A DNA stretch of 64,000 nt from Aurantiochytrium sp. KH105 (taxonomy: Eukaryota > Sar > Bigyra > Thraustochytrida > Thraustochytriidae): positions 1 to 64,000 of the forward strand of contig BGKB01000100.1 of the NCBI GenBank assembly GCA_003116975.1, read 5' to 3'. Made by a program: the position numbers and the translations under genes. Below, in pieces: positions 39,473 to 50,400 of this stretch (position 1 is the first letter of the stretch; each line of letters starts with the position of its first letter). Below the pieces are notes generated by a model, which was not told where the DNA came from, ran no database searches, and saw nothing but the letters and a program-made list of their open reading frames with translations.

Positions 39473-42022
39473 ATGGACGTGGACGCCAAGAACGCCGCGG
39501 GGGCCGAGGCCGCCGCGGCGGCGCAGAGCGGAGAGGGGCTCACCGTCAAGGAAGAGGGCGCCCTCGCGAAGCAGGAAGCCGAAAAGGCTGCCGCGCGTGA
39601 AGAGGCCAAGATGGAGGACATCAGCGACGAGGAGGAGGACGATGACAACGACGAGGACGAGGACTTCGAGGACGCTGGCGAGAAGAAGCAGAAAAAGCAC
39701 AAAAAGTCGAAAAAGCACAAGAAACACAAAAAACATAAAAGAAAGATCCGCATCATTGATGATGACGATGATGACGACGATGACTTTGTCGAGGCAAAGA
39801 ATGGAAAGGCCGAGGGCGACGACGGCGACGACGATGATGGCGACGACGACGACGGAGACTTTGAAGAAGATGACGATGACGAGAGCCGTCAAGGCAAAAA
39901 GCATAAAAAGAGTAAAAAGCACAAGAAGAAGCACAAGAAGAAGCACAAGAAGAGCAAAAAGCGCAAGCGCGAAACCGACGACGAGGATGAGGAAGAAGAA
40001 GAAGAAGAGGAAGAGGTCGAAGCTGATTTCAAGTCTACGACGAAGGTCCCGGCGAAACCCAGCAAAAATATAAAACCGGAAGGTAGCGGCCGCGGTCCCG
40101 CGACGAAAAAGGCCCGCGTCAACAATGGTAAGGCAAAGACCACGTCTACCTCCAGCTCCGCAGCGAAAAGCGCCAACAAGTCTTCCAACCTGTACGAGAT
40201 GGGCAGATTGAAACTGCTAGAGTACGCAATGCAAGCCTATCGCTGGTGGGAGCACGAAAAGGATGGGTCCTTTCACTGGACTCGCATGGAGCACAATGGC
40301 ATCACCTTTCCAGACCCCTATGAACCTCACGGCGTCCCTCTGGTGTATGATGGCGAGGAAATCAAGCTTACGCCCGAGCAAGAAGAAGTCGCCACCTTTT
40401 TCGCAGAAATGCCTCTCGATGGACCCCAGCTCGGCACCCCAAAGGTGGCCAAGATCTTTACAGCAAACTTCTTCAAGGACTTTCGCAATGTCCTCGGGAA
40501 AAACCACAAAGTGAAAAAGTTCGAAAAGTGCGACTTTACCAAGCTGCGCGAGCTGGTGGCCCAGCGCCGGGAAGCGAAAAAGGCCGCTCGCGAGGCGCAG
40601 TCCAAGGAAACAAAGGCTCGTCTCAAGGAGATCGAAGACGAAAAGAAGTGCAAGAATTCCTTTGCCATCGTCGACGGCTACTTGCAAAAGGTAGGTAACA
40701 CCATGATCGAACCTCCGCAGCTTTTCCGTGGCCGCGGCATCCATCCCAAGACTGGAACGCTCAAGGAGCGTGTCATTCCATGCAACGTGCAGCTGAATCT
40801 TGGCCGCGACGACCCCGTGCCCCCGTGCCCAGAGCCGGGCATGCACTGGCAGGCCGTGGTGCACAAGCCAGACGTCACGTGGCTTGCCGTCTGGAAGGAA
40901 AATGTCACGGGCAACCCAAAGTACATGCAAATGGCTGCCAGCTCGGGCTTTAAGGGCGACTCGGACCGGCGAAAGTATGAAAAGGCGCGCGAGCTCAAGC
41001 GCATCATTGGCAAAATTCGCAAAGATTACGAGCGTAAGCTCAAGCTCAATGGAAAGAACGACATGAAAGATCGGCAGCTGGGTACCGCCGTCTGGATCAT
41101 TGACCGCCTCGCGCTCCGTGTCGGCGGCGAAAAAGACGATGATGAAGCCGATACCGTCGGCTGCTGCTCTCTCCGCGTCGAGCACATTACAGTGGACAAG
41201 GAAGCCAACACACTCACTCTCGATTTTCTCGGTAAAGATTCCATGCGACACAATCAGACATATTCGATGGACGACGAGCGCTACGCAGGTGTGGGCAAGC
41301 GCGTCCTGAACAACTTTTCCAAGTTTCTCGAGAAAAAGAAGCCTGACGCTCAAGTTTTTGACATGCTTTCCGTCATGGAGCTCAACGAGTATCTCAAGAC
41401 GTTTATGAAGGGCCTCTCTGCCAAGGTGTTCCGTACCATGAACGCATCCGTCACCCTCGAGGAGCAGCTTCCAAAGACAATGCCTCTCTACCTCACCGTC
41501 AATGAAAAGGTACTGGCCTACAATGATGCTAACCGTCAAGTGGCTATTCTCTGTAACCATCAGCGGACGGTGTCCAAGTCGCAAGAGGCGTCGATTGAAA
41601 AATCGGCTGCCATGCTCGAGCTCCTCAGGAAGCAGCGTGACGAGCTCAACGAAATGTGCAAGCGCACCAAAAAGAACAAGGATCTGCGTGTCCTCAAGCC
41701 TTCGCTCCCGAGCGATGCCACGCCAGAGGACAGGCGCAAGGTAGCTCATTTGTTTGCGCGTCAGCCCAAGTTTGAGGAGGTCAAGCGGCGTCTTAAGACC
41801 TGGGATAGCAAGATCACCGCTGCCGAGGTCAGGTACCAGGACAAGGATGACAACAAGTCCGTGGCGCTTGGCACTTCCAAGATCAACTACATGGATCCTC
41901 GGATCACGGTCGCCTGGTGCAAGCGCAACGAGGTCCCCATTGAAAAGACCTTTCCCACCGCTCTCCGCCAAAAGTTTCCCTGGGCTATGTCAGTCGATGC
42001 CAACTACAAGTTCGTCAAGTAA
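39473..42022 (+). CDS. TOP1: DNA topoisomerase I (type IB)
   Basis: An 849-residue nuclear enzyme that relaxes supercoils through a 3'-phosphotyrosine intermediate. The first 220 residues are a charged, disordered, highly repetitive Lys/Asp/Glu region (KKHKKSKKHKKHKK; acidic runs), as in other TOP1 proteins but longer. The core begins near residue 245 with WWEHEKDGSFHWTRMEHNG and continues through VTWLAVWKENVTGNPKYM. The catalytic pocket includes TAVWIIDRLALRVGGEKDDDEADTVG and LGKDSMRH. The C-terminal domain carries SKINYMDPRITVAWCK with catalytic Tyr806 and ends FPWAMSVDANYKF. The core and C-terminal lengths match other eukaryotes, with a coiled-coil linker between. It is convergent with the ankyrin gene, 157 bases away. 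Confidence 0.96.
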   Translation: MDVDAKNAAGAEAAAAAQSGEGLTVKEEGALAKQEAEKAAAREEAKMEDISDEEEDDDNDEDEDFEDAGEKKQKKHKKSKKHKKHKKHKRKIRIIDDDDDDDDDFVEAKNGKAEGDDGDDDDGDDDDGDFEEDDDDESRQGKKHKKSKKHKKKHKKKHKKSKKRKRETDDEDEEEEEEEEEVEADFKSTTKVPAKPSKNIKPEGSGRGPATKKARVNNGKAKTTSTSSSAAKSANKSSNLYEMGRLKLLEYAMQAYRWWEHEKDGSFHWTRMEHNGITFPDPYEPHGVPLVYDGEEIKLTPEQEEVATFFAEMPLDGPQLGTPKVAKIFTANFFKDFRNVLGKNHKVKKFEKCDFTKLRELVAQRREAKKAAREAQSKETKARLKEIEDEKKCKNSFAIVDGYLQKVGNTMIEPPQLFRGRGIHPKTGTLKERVIPCNVQLNLGRDDPVPPCPEPGMHWQAVVHKPDVTWLAVWKENVTGNPKYMQMAASSGFKGDSDRRKYEKARELKRIIGKIRKDYERKLKLNGKNDMKDRQLGTAVWIIDRLALRVGGEKDDDEADTVGCCSLRVEHITVDKEANTLTLDFLGKDSMRHNQTYSMDDERYAGVGKRVLNNFSKFLEKKKPDAQVFDMLSVMELNEYLKTFMKGLSAKVFRTMNASVTLEEQLPKTMPLYLTVNEKVLAYNDANRQVAILCNHQRTVSKSQEASIEKSAAMLELLRKQRDELNEMCKRTKKNKDLRVLKPSLPSDATPEDRRKVAHLFARQPKFEEVKRRLKTWDSKITAAEVRYQDKDDNKSVALGTSKINYMDPRITVAWCKRNEVPIEKTFPTALRQKFPWAMSVDANYKFVK

Positions 42023-42179
42023 GCCATCTTCTAACGATAAACCAGACAAAACTATACATTCCAATCCATTTATCCATCCATATCACCAAAGACGAAATTT
42101 GTAGAACAAACCGGATCATTTCATTGCGACCACGTGCTGAGTCCCTCGTTATGCGCGAGAAAGGTAAAGAAAGGCGCTT

Positions 42180-43655
42180 TTACTGAAACTTGCCCGACAG
42201 GCGCCGCATCGCGTCACCTAGCTGCTGGGATACACGCTTTGGCAGCGACTGCCGCGACGCCTGCGTAGCACCTGGGTTGAATCTTTCGAGAATTTTCTGT
42301 CGGTCGATTGACGAGGTTGCGCCCATTTCTTGGAGTTTTCTGTCTTGTAACGATGCGCAGGCTTCCTCCGTGAGCAAGTGCTCCTCGTAAAAGGCCACCA
42401 CGAGACTACGCGGCTGTTGCAGCTCGTCCAATAGAACCTCCGCCACCTCTGAGGCCACCGCGAACTCCAAGAATGCGACGGCATCCGCGCGAATCTCATA
42501 TCTCGCCACTGCAAGCGCGTCCTCTCCATCGGCGTCTTTCAGATTCAGATCAGCCCCGGCCGCATAGCAGAGCTTGATGCACCGCAAGAGACCTTCAACG
42601 GTGTGATGCGACGCGAATGGCTGCATGCATGCCATCATAACAGCTGTCGAGCCCTCCCTGCTCTGCAGATCGAGGTTGGCGCCGTGCTGGATGAGCAGCT
42701 GGACCGTGTTTGGCTGGTCGTGACCGCATGCGATCATAAGAGCGTTTGATCCATCGCTGCTCTGCAGATCGAGCTTGGCTCCGCGCCGGATAAGCAACTC
42801 GGCCGTATCTTGTTGGCCTTCGCCGGACGCAATCATGAGAGCAGTCCGCCCATCTTCATCCTGCAGGTCGAGCTTGGCCCCGCGCTCAATGAGCAGCTGG
42901 GCCGTGGCGGGCTGCTCATAGCGACACGCCAAAAGGAGAGCGAACCATCCATTATTCTGCTGCAGGTCTAACTTTGCGCCGCGCTGGATGAGCAACTGGG
43001 CCGTGTCGGGTTGGCCGCAGCGACATGCGTGCATGAGAGCGGTCCATCCGTCGACGTTCTGCAGATCCAGCTCGCTGCCCCGTTCGATAAGCATCTGAGC
43101 TGTTGTAGGCTGATCGTGGCGGCATGCCATATTGAGAGCGGTCCACCCATCGATTTCCTGCAAGTCAAGCTGGACGCCGCGCTCAATAAGCAGCCGGGCC
43201 GTGTCGGGCTGCTCGTAGCGGCATGCGAACATGAGAGCGGTCCATCCATCGTTGTCCCGCAAGTCGAGCTTGGCCCCGCGCTCAATGAGTAGCTGGGCCG
43301 TGTCAGGCTGCTCAAAAGCGCAAGCGAACATGAGAGCCGTCCAACCCGTGTTATTTTGTATGTCGAGCTTGGCACCGTGCTCGATGAGCGCACGGGCTAC
43401 TTCGGGCTGGTTGTAAGCGCACGCGTTCATAAGCGCAGTCCACCCGTAGTCTTCCTGCAGGTCAAGCTCAGCGCCACGCTCAATAAGCCACAGCGCGATG
43501 GCAGGCTGGACCCCGGAGCCTTTATCAAGGGCCCAAATGAGCGGTGTATCGTTTCCATTCGTCACTATCTCATTGAGTAGGGCAGGGTCGTTTCGCACGA
43601 CGCCCTGCACGCCGGCGAGGTCCCCATTCTCGATGAGCTCGAACATGCTCGTCAT
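42180..43655 (-). CDS. Ankyrin-repeat protein with C-terminal SAM-like segment
   Basis: A 491-residue protein starting at the ATG at 43655 (MTSMFELIENGDLAGV). About eleven ankyrin repeats of 33 residues fill residues 5-390. They are unusually alike: most read GWTALMxACxxxQPxTAxLLIERGAKLDL, so the array probably grew by recent tandem duplication. The last repeat is followed by a helical region with FYEEHLLTEEACASL and LQEMGATSSIDRQKILERF, which resembles the end of a SAM domain, and a short basic tail. Ankyrin arrays bind proteins. The partner is unknown. A role as a scaffold is inferred only. It diverges from the tubulin-ligase gene. Confidence 0.92.
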   Translation of the reverse strand: MTSMFELIENGDLAGVQGVVRNDPALLNEIVTNGNDTPLIWALDKGSGVQPAIALWLIERGAELDLQEDYGWTALMNACAYNQPEVARALIEHGAKLDIQNNTGWTALMFACAFEQPDTAQLLIERGAKLDLRDNDGWTALMFACRYEQPDTARLLIERGVQLDLQEIDGWTALNMACRHDQPTTAQMLIERGSELDLQNVDGWTALMHACRCGQPDTAQLLIQRGAKLDLQQNNGWFALLLACRYEQPATAQLLIERGAKLDLQDEDGRTALMIASGEGQQDTAELLIRRGAKLDLQSSDGSNALMIACGHDQPNTVQLLIQHGANLDLQSREGSTAVMMACMQPFASHHTVEGLLRCIKLCYAAGADLNLKDADGEDALAVARYEIRADAVAFLEFAVASEVAEVLLDELQQPRSLVVAFYEEHLLTEEACASLQDRKLQEMGATSSIDRQKILERFNPGATQASRQSLPKRVSQQLGDAMRRLSGKFQ

Positions 43656-44490
43656 CTTCGCCTCGTGCGCGTGGGCGGGCCCCTTCTGCCAGGGCTTGCC
43701 AGAGCTGGGCCTTTGGGGCTCCTGTTCATGCCCGTACACACGTACCCAGCAGCGAGGCGTGCGTGCGTGCGTATCTGCGTAGAGACGCGGCAGAGCGAGC
43801 GTTGGCTACGCGACGAGACAGTGCTCACCGCCGCCTCCCTCGCCTTTCGCGCGGATCGTACACGATGTTCAAGGTCTGTGCGCCACGCCAATGGCCACGG
43901 GGGCTGGCCCTGCACGTGCCAGCGAAAACAACGACGAAGGTGAACGAGTTTTCCGCGCCTTTACTGTGACGTCACACACACACACACACATGCGCGCGCG
44001 CGCGTCTGATTTTGCGGTAGTAAGCTATACCACACAACGAGCCCACCATCTGCAGCCAATGTGGACTTGATGTCATGGCGCGTTCGCTCTTGCCTTTCTT
44101 GCGAGCGAAACCAAGGGCACTGCCGGCTCATGTGAGATCAAATAATGAATGAACCGTTTAGCGGGCGTTTGTTGATCGGCGGAAAACGTCTTTTCTTTTT
44201 CTTTTCTTTTTTACGACCATTATCGTCTGCGCGAGTCTGACTTTGTCCCGAGTTACGAGGTTGAGTCATCAACGGCTACAACGGCTAGGTGAATGCGAGC
44301 GGAAATTGTGCAAAGACGGACGCGCTCTCAGCCGAGGCCCAAGTAGATAAGAAGGTAGAAAGGTGGTCGCTTTGCTGCTCGAAGACACTCGACGGCAAGC
44401 GATTGAAGTAAACGTCTTCGTGGAGCGGCGCGAAGGCGCGGAAGGCACATTAGCGAGCGAGCTTGGCAGCTCGATAGAGGGACTTGAACG
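43656..44490. promoter_or_regulatory. Divergent promoter of ankyrin and TTLL genes
   Basis: 835 bases. At 43965-43976 there is a perfect palindrome TGTGACGTCACA containing TGACGTCA, the classical CRE site bound by bZIP dimers. It is followed at once by the CA/GC array. The rest is mixed sequence with a T-rich run near 44190-44215. No gene. Confidence 0.55.
43973..44004. repeat. Alternating purine-pyrimidine (CA)n(GC)n tract
   Basis: Nine CA dinucleotides run into TGCGCGCGCGCGCG. The 32 bases alternate pyrimidine and purine almost throughout, a pattern that favours Z-DNA. It overlaps the 3' edge of the CRE palindrome. Confidence 0.9.
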
Positions 44491-47115
44491 ATGCAGACCC
44501 CACGCACAGAGTCCGGCGGCGACTCTGCGCGAAGGGGTCCGACGCGTGCAGAGCTTCGACAAGCCGAACTTCTCAAAAAGCTGCAACAAGAACGCGAAGA
44601 TCGGGAGGCAGAACGCGCGCGTGCACTTGTACTCGAAGAGAAACGCAAGCTCAGGATCAAGGAGCAAGCTCTCGGGCAGGGACACAACGAGATCTCGAGC
44701 AGGCTTTTATTGCCAAAGCGCAAGAGCAACCGACTGCGTCCCGAAGATCTACGCGCCGAAGAAGATAAACTTCGCGTTCAGCAAGATCTCAAGCTACAAA
44801 GAATTGTGCAACGCGTGCAAAGTCAAGGCCCTGACCCTCGACATGCTGACTTTCTGCGGCGCCTCTCCGATAAGAAACGTGCCGAAGAAAAAGCAGGCGA
44901 GGATGAAGCCCTGCGTCAACGTGATCGCCGCGCAGCTGTTGCCGAGGCTGCGCGTCGCGTTGGCCAACGCGTGCACGAGACTGATCTTCGAGGCGGGCCA
45001 GAAACTGACGAGTCGAACCTCGAGGAAGACCGTGAGGAAAAAGGCAACCACGATGTCTCAAATGACAGCAACGACGAGGAAAGCAAGGAGGCTGACGACA
45101 CGACTCTTGTTCCCAGCGTCTACACGAAGCACCGTCGCGCGGTAGAAAATGACTTCGAGCTCGAGAGGTCCTTTGATCGCGAACGCTGGGCGCAAAAGCA
45201 CGGTATCGACACCAAGACACCAGTCTTTATCTGCGCGGAGGGCTACCCAGCCGTTCGCGACGAGCTTGTGCGTCGAGGCTGGTTCGAGAATCCCGACAAG
45301 GAAAGCACAATCTGGGATTTTCAGTTTGCACGCACCGTGACCGCTTTCGATAAACGAGGCTTGCGCGAAGACCAAATCATCAATCGCTTTTACGGCACAG
45401 GAGAAATGTGCTCGAAAGCGGGTATTGCCAAAAACTTGCAAGACTTGCACTGGTTCGATAACGCTGACCCGAACGTCTTCTTTCCCCGCTGCTACAATCT
45501 TGGCAACTCCGACAAAGCAGAACTCGACGATTTTGTCGAGGACTTCAAAGTGACTGCTGCAGAGCGCGTTCTCAAGTTGCTTCAGACCAAAGTTCGTAAT
45601 GCCAAGAAATTTGACCAAACGAACATTGTCACGGTGTCGCCGTTTCTCGTACGAACCGCCGTGCGCGTTGCAAACAAATTTGCCAATCGCTACAACGACG
45701 ATTACGTGGATGCTCCTGTTGGGTTCGTCCCACCCGTGGTTTCGCCCATTGACTGGGCCGTCTTAATGCACGCACAAGACGATCTCAATCTTAAGCACAG
45801 CTTTCTCGCTGGTGCTCTTCAGTATGCCAGATCCGACAATCTCGATCAGCTCATGGAACACTGTATCGCCGATCAGGAACACGATCGTTTCTGGGGTCCT
45901 CAAGCCGACCTCGTCAATGAAGAAGAGACAAAGTTCGAGGATGACCCGCGCATTGATGTTCTCGCTCCGAGATCAAAGGCGATGCGCAAATATGTTCGGC
46001 ACCAGCTGCGAAAACTCGCCGAAGCCGCGCGAGATGGCTCGCTTGATACACAGGATGTCCGCATTGATGAGACCGACGGAATTGTCCAGCGATGTGCCGA
46101 GACGCTTGCGCAGCTCATGGAATTTCGCGGCGACCAGGGCCGCATTAATGGTGCCGACGGGCGCAACGTGTGGATCGTAAAGCCTGCTGGCAAGTCGCGA
46201 GGTCGCGGCATTCAGTGTTTCGACAACCTAGAACAATTATTTCGGTACACTCGGGCCAATACGCAAGAAACCACAAAGTGGGTGGTGCAAAAGTACATGG
46301 AAAACTCTCTCATTGTCCACCGAAGAAAGTTTGACATTCGCCAGTGGGTCCTCGTCACCAGTTGGAACCCACTCACCATCTTCTTTTACGATGACTGCTA
46401 TTTCCGCTTTTGCGTCGGCGAGTATTCGCTGCAAGACCTCGAGGATAAGTTTATTCACCTTGCCAATAACTCTATCAGCAAGCACAGTGAAAACTTCTAC
46501 AATGGGCCCGTCGCAGAAAACATGTGGCGCCGCGACGAGTTTCTCAAGCACCTCGATAATGTCAAGGGTAGGCCGGGAGTTGGCGCAGCTGCGTGGGCAG
46601 ACCACATTCGTCCCGCAATGGAGACCATTGTGCGCGCCTCTATGAGCTGCGTGCAGGACCTTGTACGGTCGCGAGCCAACTCGTTTGAAATTTTCGGATT
46701 CGACTTTATGCTCGACGACCAGCTCAATCCGTGGCTCATTGAAATCAACAGCAGTCCATCTATGGAGTACTCGACGGCCATCACAAAGGCTCTCGCCAGC
46801 GATGCCTTGCGAACTTCGGTAGCTTGTGTCCTTGATTTTAAGTACCGCACCGACGCTGACGGTCGGAGACGTCTTCGGACCAAGCCAGCGACGGATGTCG
46901 ACACTGGTTTGTGGAAACTCTTGCACGCCTCGCCCAACGAGTTCCGTCGCAAGCTCGAAGGCGCAGCGGACCTAGTCCTTACAGGTTCTGGCATCAAGTC
47001 TTACAACAAATCTCTGCGTCCTAAAAAGTTCTACGTCCGTCGACGCAAACCTCGCACCACGAAACCTGCACTTAAGCCAGCCGTGCAACTCCAAGAGGCT
47101 CAAATTGATCTCTAA
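44491..47115 (+). CDS. TTLL3/8-like tubulin glycine ligase
   Basis: An 874-residue member of the tubulin tyrosine ligase-like family from the ATG at 44491. The N-terminal 235 residues are a charged, probably coiled-coil region (LLKKLQQEREDREAERARAL). The catalytic half matches the ATP-grasp fold: NVWIVKPAGKSRGRGIQCFD (about 559-578), KWVVQKYMENSLIVHRRKFDIRQWV, FIHLANNSISKHSENF (about 655), and FGFDFMLDDQLNPWLIEINSSPS (about 734-757) with its metal-binding Glu and Asn. The lack of an internal insert and the IQCFD, NSISKHSENF and HRRKFDIRQW forms fit the TTLL3/8 glycylase group best. These enzymes add glycine to tubulin in cilia. This fits an organism with flagellated zoospores. Glycylation versus glutamylation cannot be proven by eye. 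Confidence 0.87.
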   Translation: MQTPRTESGGDSARRGPTRAELRQAELLKKLQQEREDREAERARALVLEEKRKLRIKEQALGQGHNEISSRLLLPKRKSNRLRPEDLRAEEDKLRVQQDLKLQRIVQRVQSQGPDPRHADFLRRLSDKKRAEEKAGEDEALRQRDRRAAVAEAARRVGQRVHETDLRGGPETDESNLEEDREEKGNHDVSNDSNDEESKEADDTTLVPSVYTKHRRAVENDFELERSFDRERWAQKHGIDTKTPVFICAEGYPAVRDELVRRGWFENPDKESTIWDFQFARTVTAFDKRGLREDQIINRFYGTGEMCSKAGIAKNLQDLHWFDNADPNVFFPRCYNLGNSDKAELDDFVEDFKVTAAERVLKLLQTKVRNAKKFDQTNIVTVSPFLVRTAVRVANKFANRYNDDYVDAPVGFVPPVVSPIDWAVLMHAQDDLNLKHSFLAGALQYARSDNLDQLMEHCIADQEHDRFWGPQADLVNEEETKFEDDPRIDVLAPRSKAMRKYVRHQLRKLAEAARDGSLDTQDVRIDETDGIVQRCAETLAQLMEFRGDQGRINGADGRNVWIVKPAGKSRGRGIQCFDNLEQLFRYTRANTQETTKWVVQKYMENSLIVHRRKFDIRQWVLVTSWNPLTIFFYDDCYFRFCVGEYSLQDLEDKFIHLANNSISKHSENFYNGPVAENMWRRDEFLKHLDNVKGRPGVGAAAWADHIRPAMETIVRASMSCVQDLVRSRANSFEIFGFDFMLDDQLNPWLIEINSSPSMEYSTAITKALASDALRTSVACVLDFKYRTDADGRRRLRTKPATDVDTGLWKLLHASPNEFRRKLEGAADLVLTGSGIKSYNKSLRPKKFYVRRRKPRTTKPALKPAVQLQEAQIDL

Positions 47116-47483
47116 CTTAATGTATCTTTCCCGTTCCTGTAGTTTCAATTTCTTAACATGGTCAGGTCAGTGTGCCGCTAGCGAGATAGCGCATTGAGTT
47201 GCAGGCTCTGATGTCATTGTGCCACGTAGCCAGAGTCTGGCCGAAATTCCACCTCCAAAATCATGGTACCCATGTATGTTCCTTGGCCTCGCTATTCATC
47301 CTCATATGTTTCTTCTCATAATGAGGGAGAAGAAAGGCGTGCTCTCTAGGCCCTTCAAGTTTCAACACATCGCCTTGCCAAATTTAGGTTTCTGATTGTA
47401 AGGTTCGCCCTTCTGAAGTTCACAGGTTGTGCAAGAAAAAGGAGAAGAAAAAGAAGAAGAAGAAAAAGAAGCTAGTCCACATC
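47116..47483. other. Intergenic between TTLL and helicase A
   Basis: AT-rich convergent gap with a purine-rich AAGAAGAAG run at about 47435-47470 just before the helicase stop codon. The helicase copies stop resembling each other exactly here. No gene. Confidence 0.6.
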
Positions 47484-50400
47484 TTAGGATTGACTACTCG
47501 AAGCAGAATGGTCGCGGAGCGGGAGACCAAGTTTCTCGCAGACTCTTCTCACAAGCGTATACGCTTCATTTTGAGCCTCGCGCCCATCCGTCTCGACTTT
47601 CACGATAACGTTTCCGGTAGCGCTTTGCGTGTGAGTTCCGTGACGATGAAGCGCCACGAGGTAGGGCAAGGTCTGTGGTCCTCTTCGAAGGGAGAACGTC
47701 CAATCTGATGAGCTCTGCTTGTCAAGCTTCTTCTCCCAAATGGCCTTGCAAAACTCATCGCGTACCCGCGAGCCGATGCTAGTTACGCTTCCGTCCCGCA
47801 ATTCCGAAGAAATTGAGCAGAGTAGTCTGCGCTCCACGTCTGAGAGCCCACTCTTCCGCGCACAATCCTTGCATACATCGTCACGATCATCAAGATTGTG
47901 ACCCTGGATCTCCGTGACTTGGCCGTCGAAATCGTACCGCCGTTCAAGTGGCAGAGCTCGGCGACAGGGTGGACACCAAAAGCATTCCGAACGATGCTCA
48001 TCGCAGAGGTGAGACCTGCTCTCAGGGCAACTCTTCATGCAACCCCCCTTGCGGCATCTCGACTTTCGCTTCTTCTGAGCTCTTGTAAGCCTACGGTAGT
48101 CAGAGCTTGGCTCATGCTCCCGACGATGGCGGAGAGACTCGATTGTACCAGTGTTGGGAGATGACAGCACGTCCACGGTCGTTTGCCTTGGCACTTCATT
48201 AATTATGCGCTGACATCCGGTGCAGCGCGAGCCGGGGCCCATGACACCAGGTACAACGCTGAAAATGTAGTCGCCCTGCTCATCGCTGCCCTTACGGAGA
48301 TGCTCATTTGGGTCCTTGCCATTCGTTGTGGACGACGCTACAGGAGCAAAACCCGCGTAATACTCAACGAAATTTATCGGGCTCATTTCGTCCGAGAAGC
48401 GCCACAGAATCATAGGTTGCAAACACTCTGTACAGTGCTCTCCACTCGCCAACTTCTCGACAACGCGTTTATGTGACGAATTCTCAATAAAGCAGTCAAA
48501 ATCAGCACCAGAGCTCGGCTCAGAAGCACACAGGGAGCAGGTGAGCAGGGGAAATTTGAGACTGCGTCGCTTTGCGTCTCTGGCAAAGCTGATCAGTCGA
48601 CTTGTGCCGTCTTTGACGTGCTTTTCATGAACCCAAAACCCGCATCGTCGTTTCTGATCATCGAGAGCAAATTCACCTCGAAAACACGACTCAGTCATAA
48701 GGTGCAACTTATCGGCAAGGCTGACTGGCGTCATGCTATCATGGCGGTCGCCTGTAAAGAAGCCAGGCTTCTTGCACGTGGCGCATGATGGCCACTTCTT
48801 ACGTACATCGTCCTCATATGCCTTGTCGAGTTGATGCGCAATGCGAGTCGCGTTCCTACCAGGCTGAATGGGGGATGTGGATGGCGCCTGGGTTCCTTGT
48901 GTTTTACGTTTGTTTCGATTGGACGATCGGAGCGTTCGATCGCTTTTTTCGACGGTAATAGCACGCAGATGTGTTTCCTCACTATCAGACTCACCCGACG
49001 ATGCATCCTCGCAGTCAGCGCCGGAGTCCGAGTCTGAGTCTGATCCTGATTCCGAGTCCGAGTCGTCCGCCTCTGCATCTTTGTCTAGGGTTGCGTCTTC
49101 CATCTCATCATCGCTGTCACTCTTTTGGGCATAAAATTCGCTGGAGCTGTCGTGTCTGCTGTGTCGATTTGTATTTGCCCTGTCATTCACCTCGTGACTG
49201 TGTCCGCCGGCATCTCCATTCGTGTTATCGTTCTCCGCGTGCTGGACACTCTCATTCTGAAACGCATTGCCGCCCTCGCTGCCGCGACGTTCGTCGTCTT
49301 CTTCTTCCACGTCTCCGTCGTCGACGTGATTGTCGCCGGCATCTCCGTCGTCGTCATCGTCGTCAACATCGGTATCTGCATAGTTTACAGCGGAATCAAT
49401 TCTTGGCCTCCTGAAACCTGGCCCCTCACTTGCCTCGTTCCTTTGGGCTTCGTCAATTTCTTCGATTGCACGTCTCCCGTCCATGCTATGAGGTGCGGCA
49501 TCAGGTTCAAGATCGTCACGATCAGGTTCCTCGTGCCTCGGTCTCCCTGTCGATGTTGGGGTCGAAGTGGGCGGCGAGGTATCGAGACGTCTCCTCACAT
49601 CTCTCGACGGGTCGATCGCGGGCCCGGGAGCTTGCTGTCTTGGCGAGCCCCAGGACTCCGAAACGTCATCTGCCTCCAGCCCATCAATATCCGTAAACTC
49701 ACTTCTGTCAATGCGCTCATTAGCACGTTGAAATCCATGACCATATGTCGGCAGCGTAATATCCGCGCAAAAGTCAGGCCGTTCGCAGATCCGCGCTGAC
49801 GATTGCTGAGGAGAGAAATAGTCGTCCTCGATACGAAGAGGCTTCTTGCAGTCTGAGCAGGTGACAAAAGCAGGAACTTGCATGAGTGCTTGTATGTCCT
49901 GAAGCGAGATGCCGCTTTGAAAAAGTGCTTTTGCGGCAAGGACCTTGTGCGGGTTGTCGTTGCGAATGATCAGAAACTTGGCAAGATGACGCTTCGGAAT
50001 GCCTGTGCCGCATAGGTACTTTTGCTCGATGATCTGCACCGCTTCGTCCACCGTGCCTTGGAGACGTCTGCTGTGCCGTTTAAGAATAGTTCTGATCGTG
50101 GCGCTATCGCGGTAGTTCCGTGTGACCCGTCCGAGGACCTGAAGGAAAGAGTTCATCTCGACACCCTTTGAGCGAAGCACCATGACAAATTGCTGCAGGG
50201 GAAAATTGAAGCCACGGATGTTCTTCATGAGAACGATGAGAAGATTTGCACGGCCGCTCTTGAAATCCTTTTCGACGTCGTCCGCCTCAATGTCGATAAA
50301 CGCCTGGCGCTTGGAGCACCACCGCTTGTGAATTTTTTCGAGGTCGACAATGGGAGTGAGGAACTGTTTGAATTTGGGACGTGCCCCGTGGGGGAGACTG

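Noticed and set aside
40217-41971. 584-codon minus-strand frame inside TOP1
   Set aside because: It is the complement of a fully convincing topoisomerase I coding sequence, and its openness comes from codon bias.
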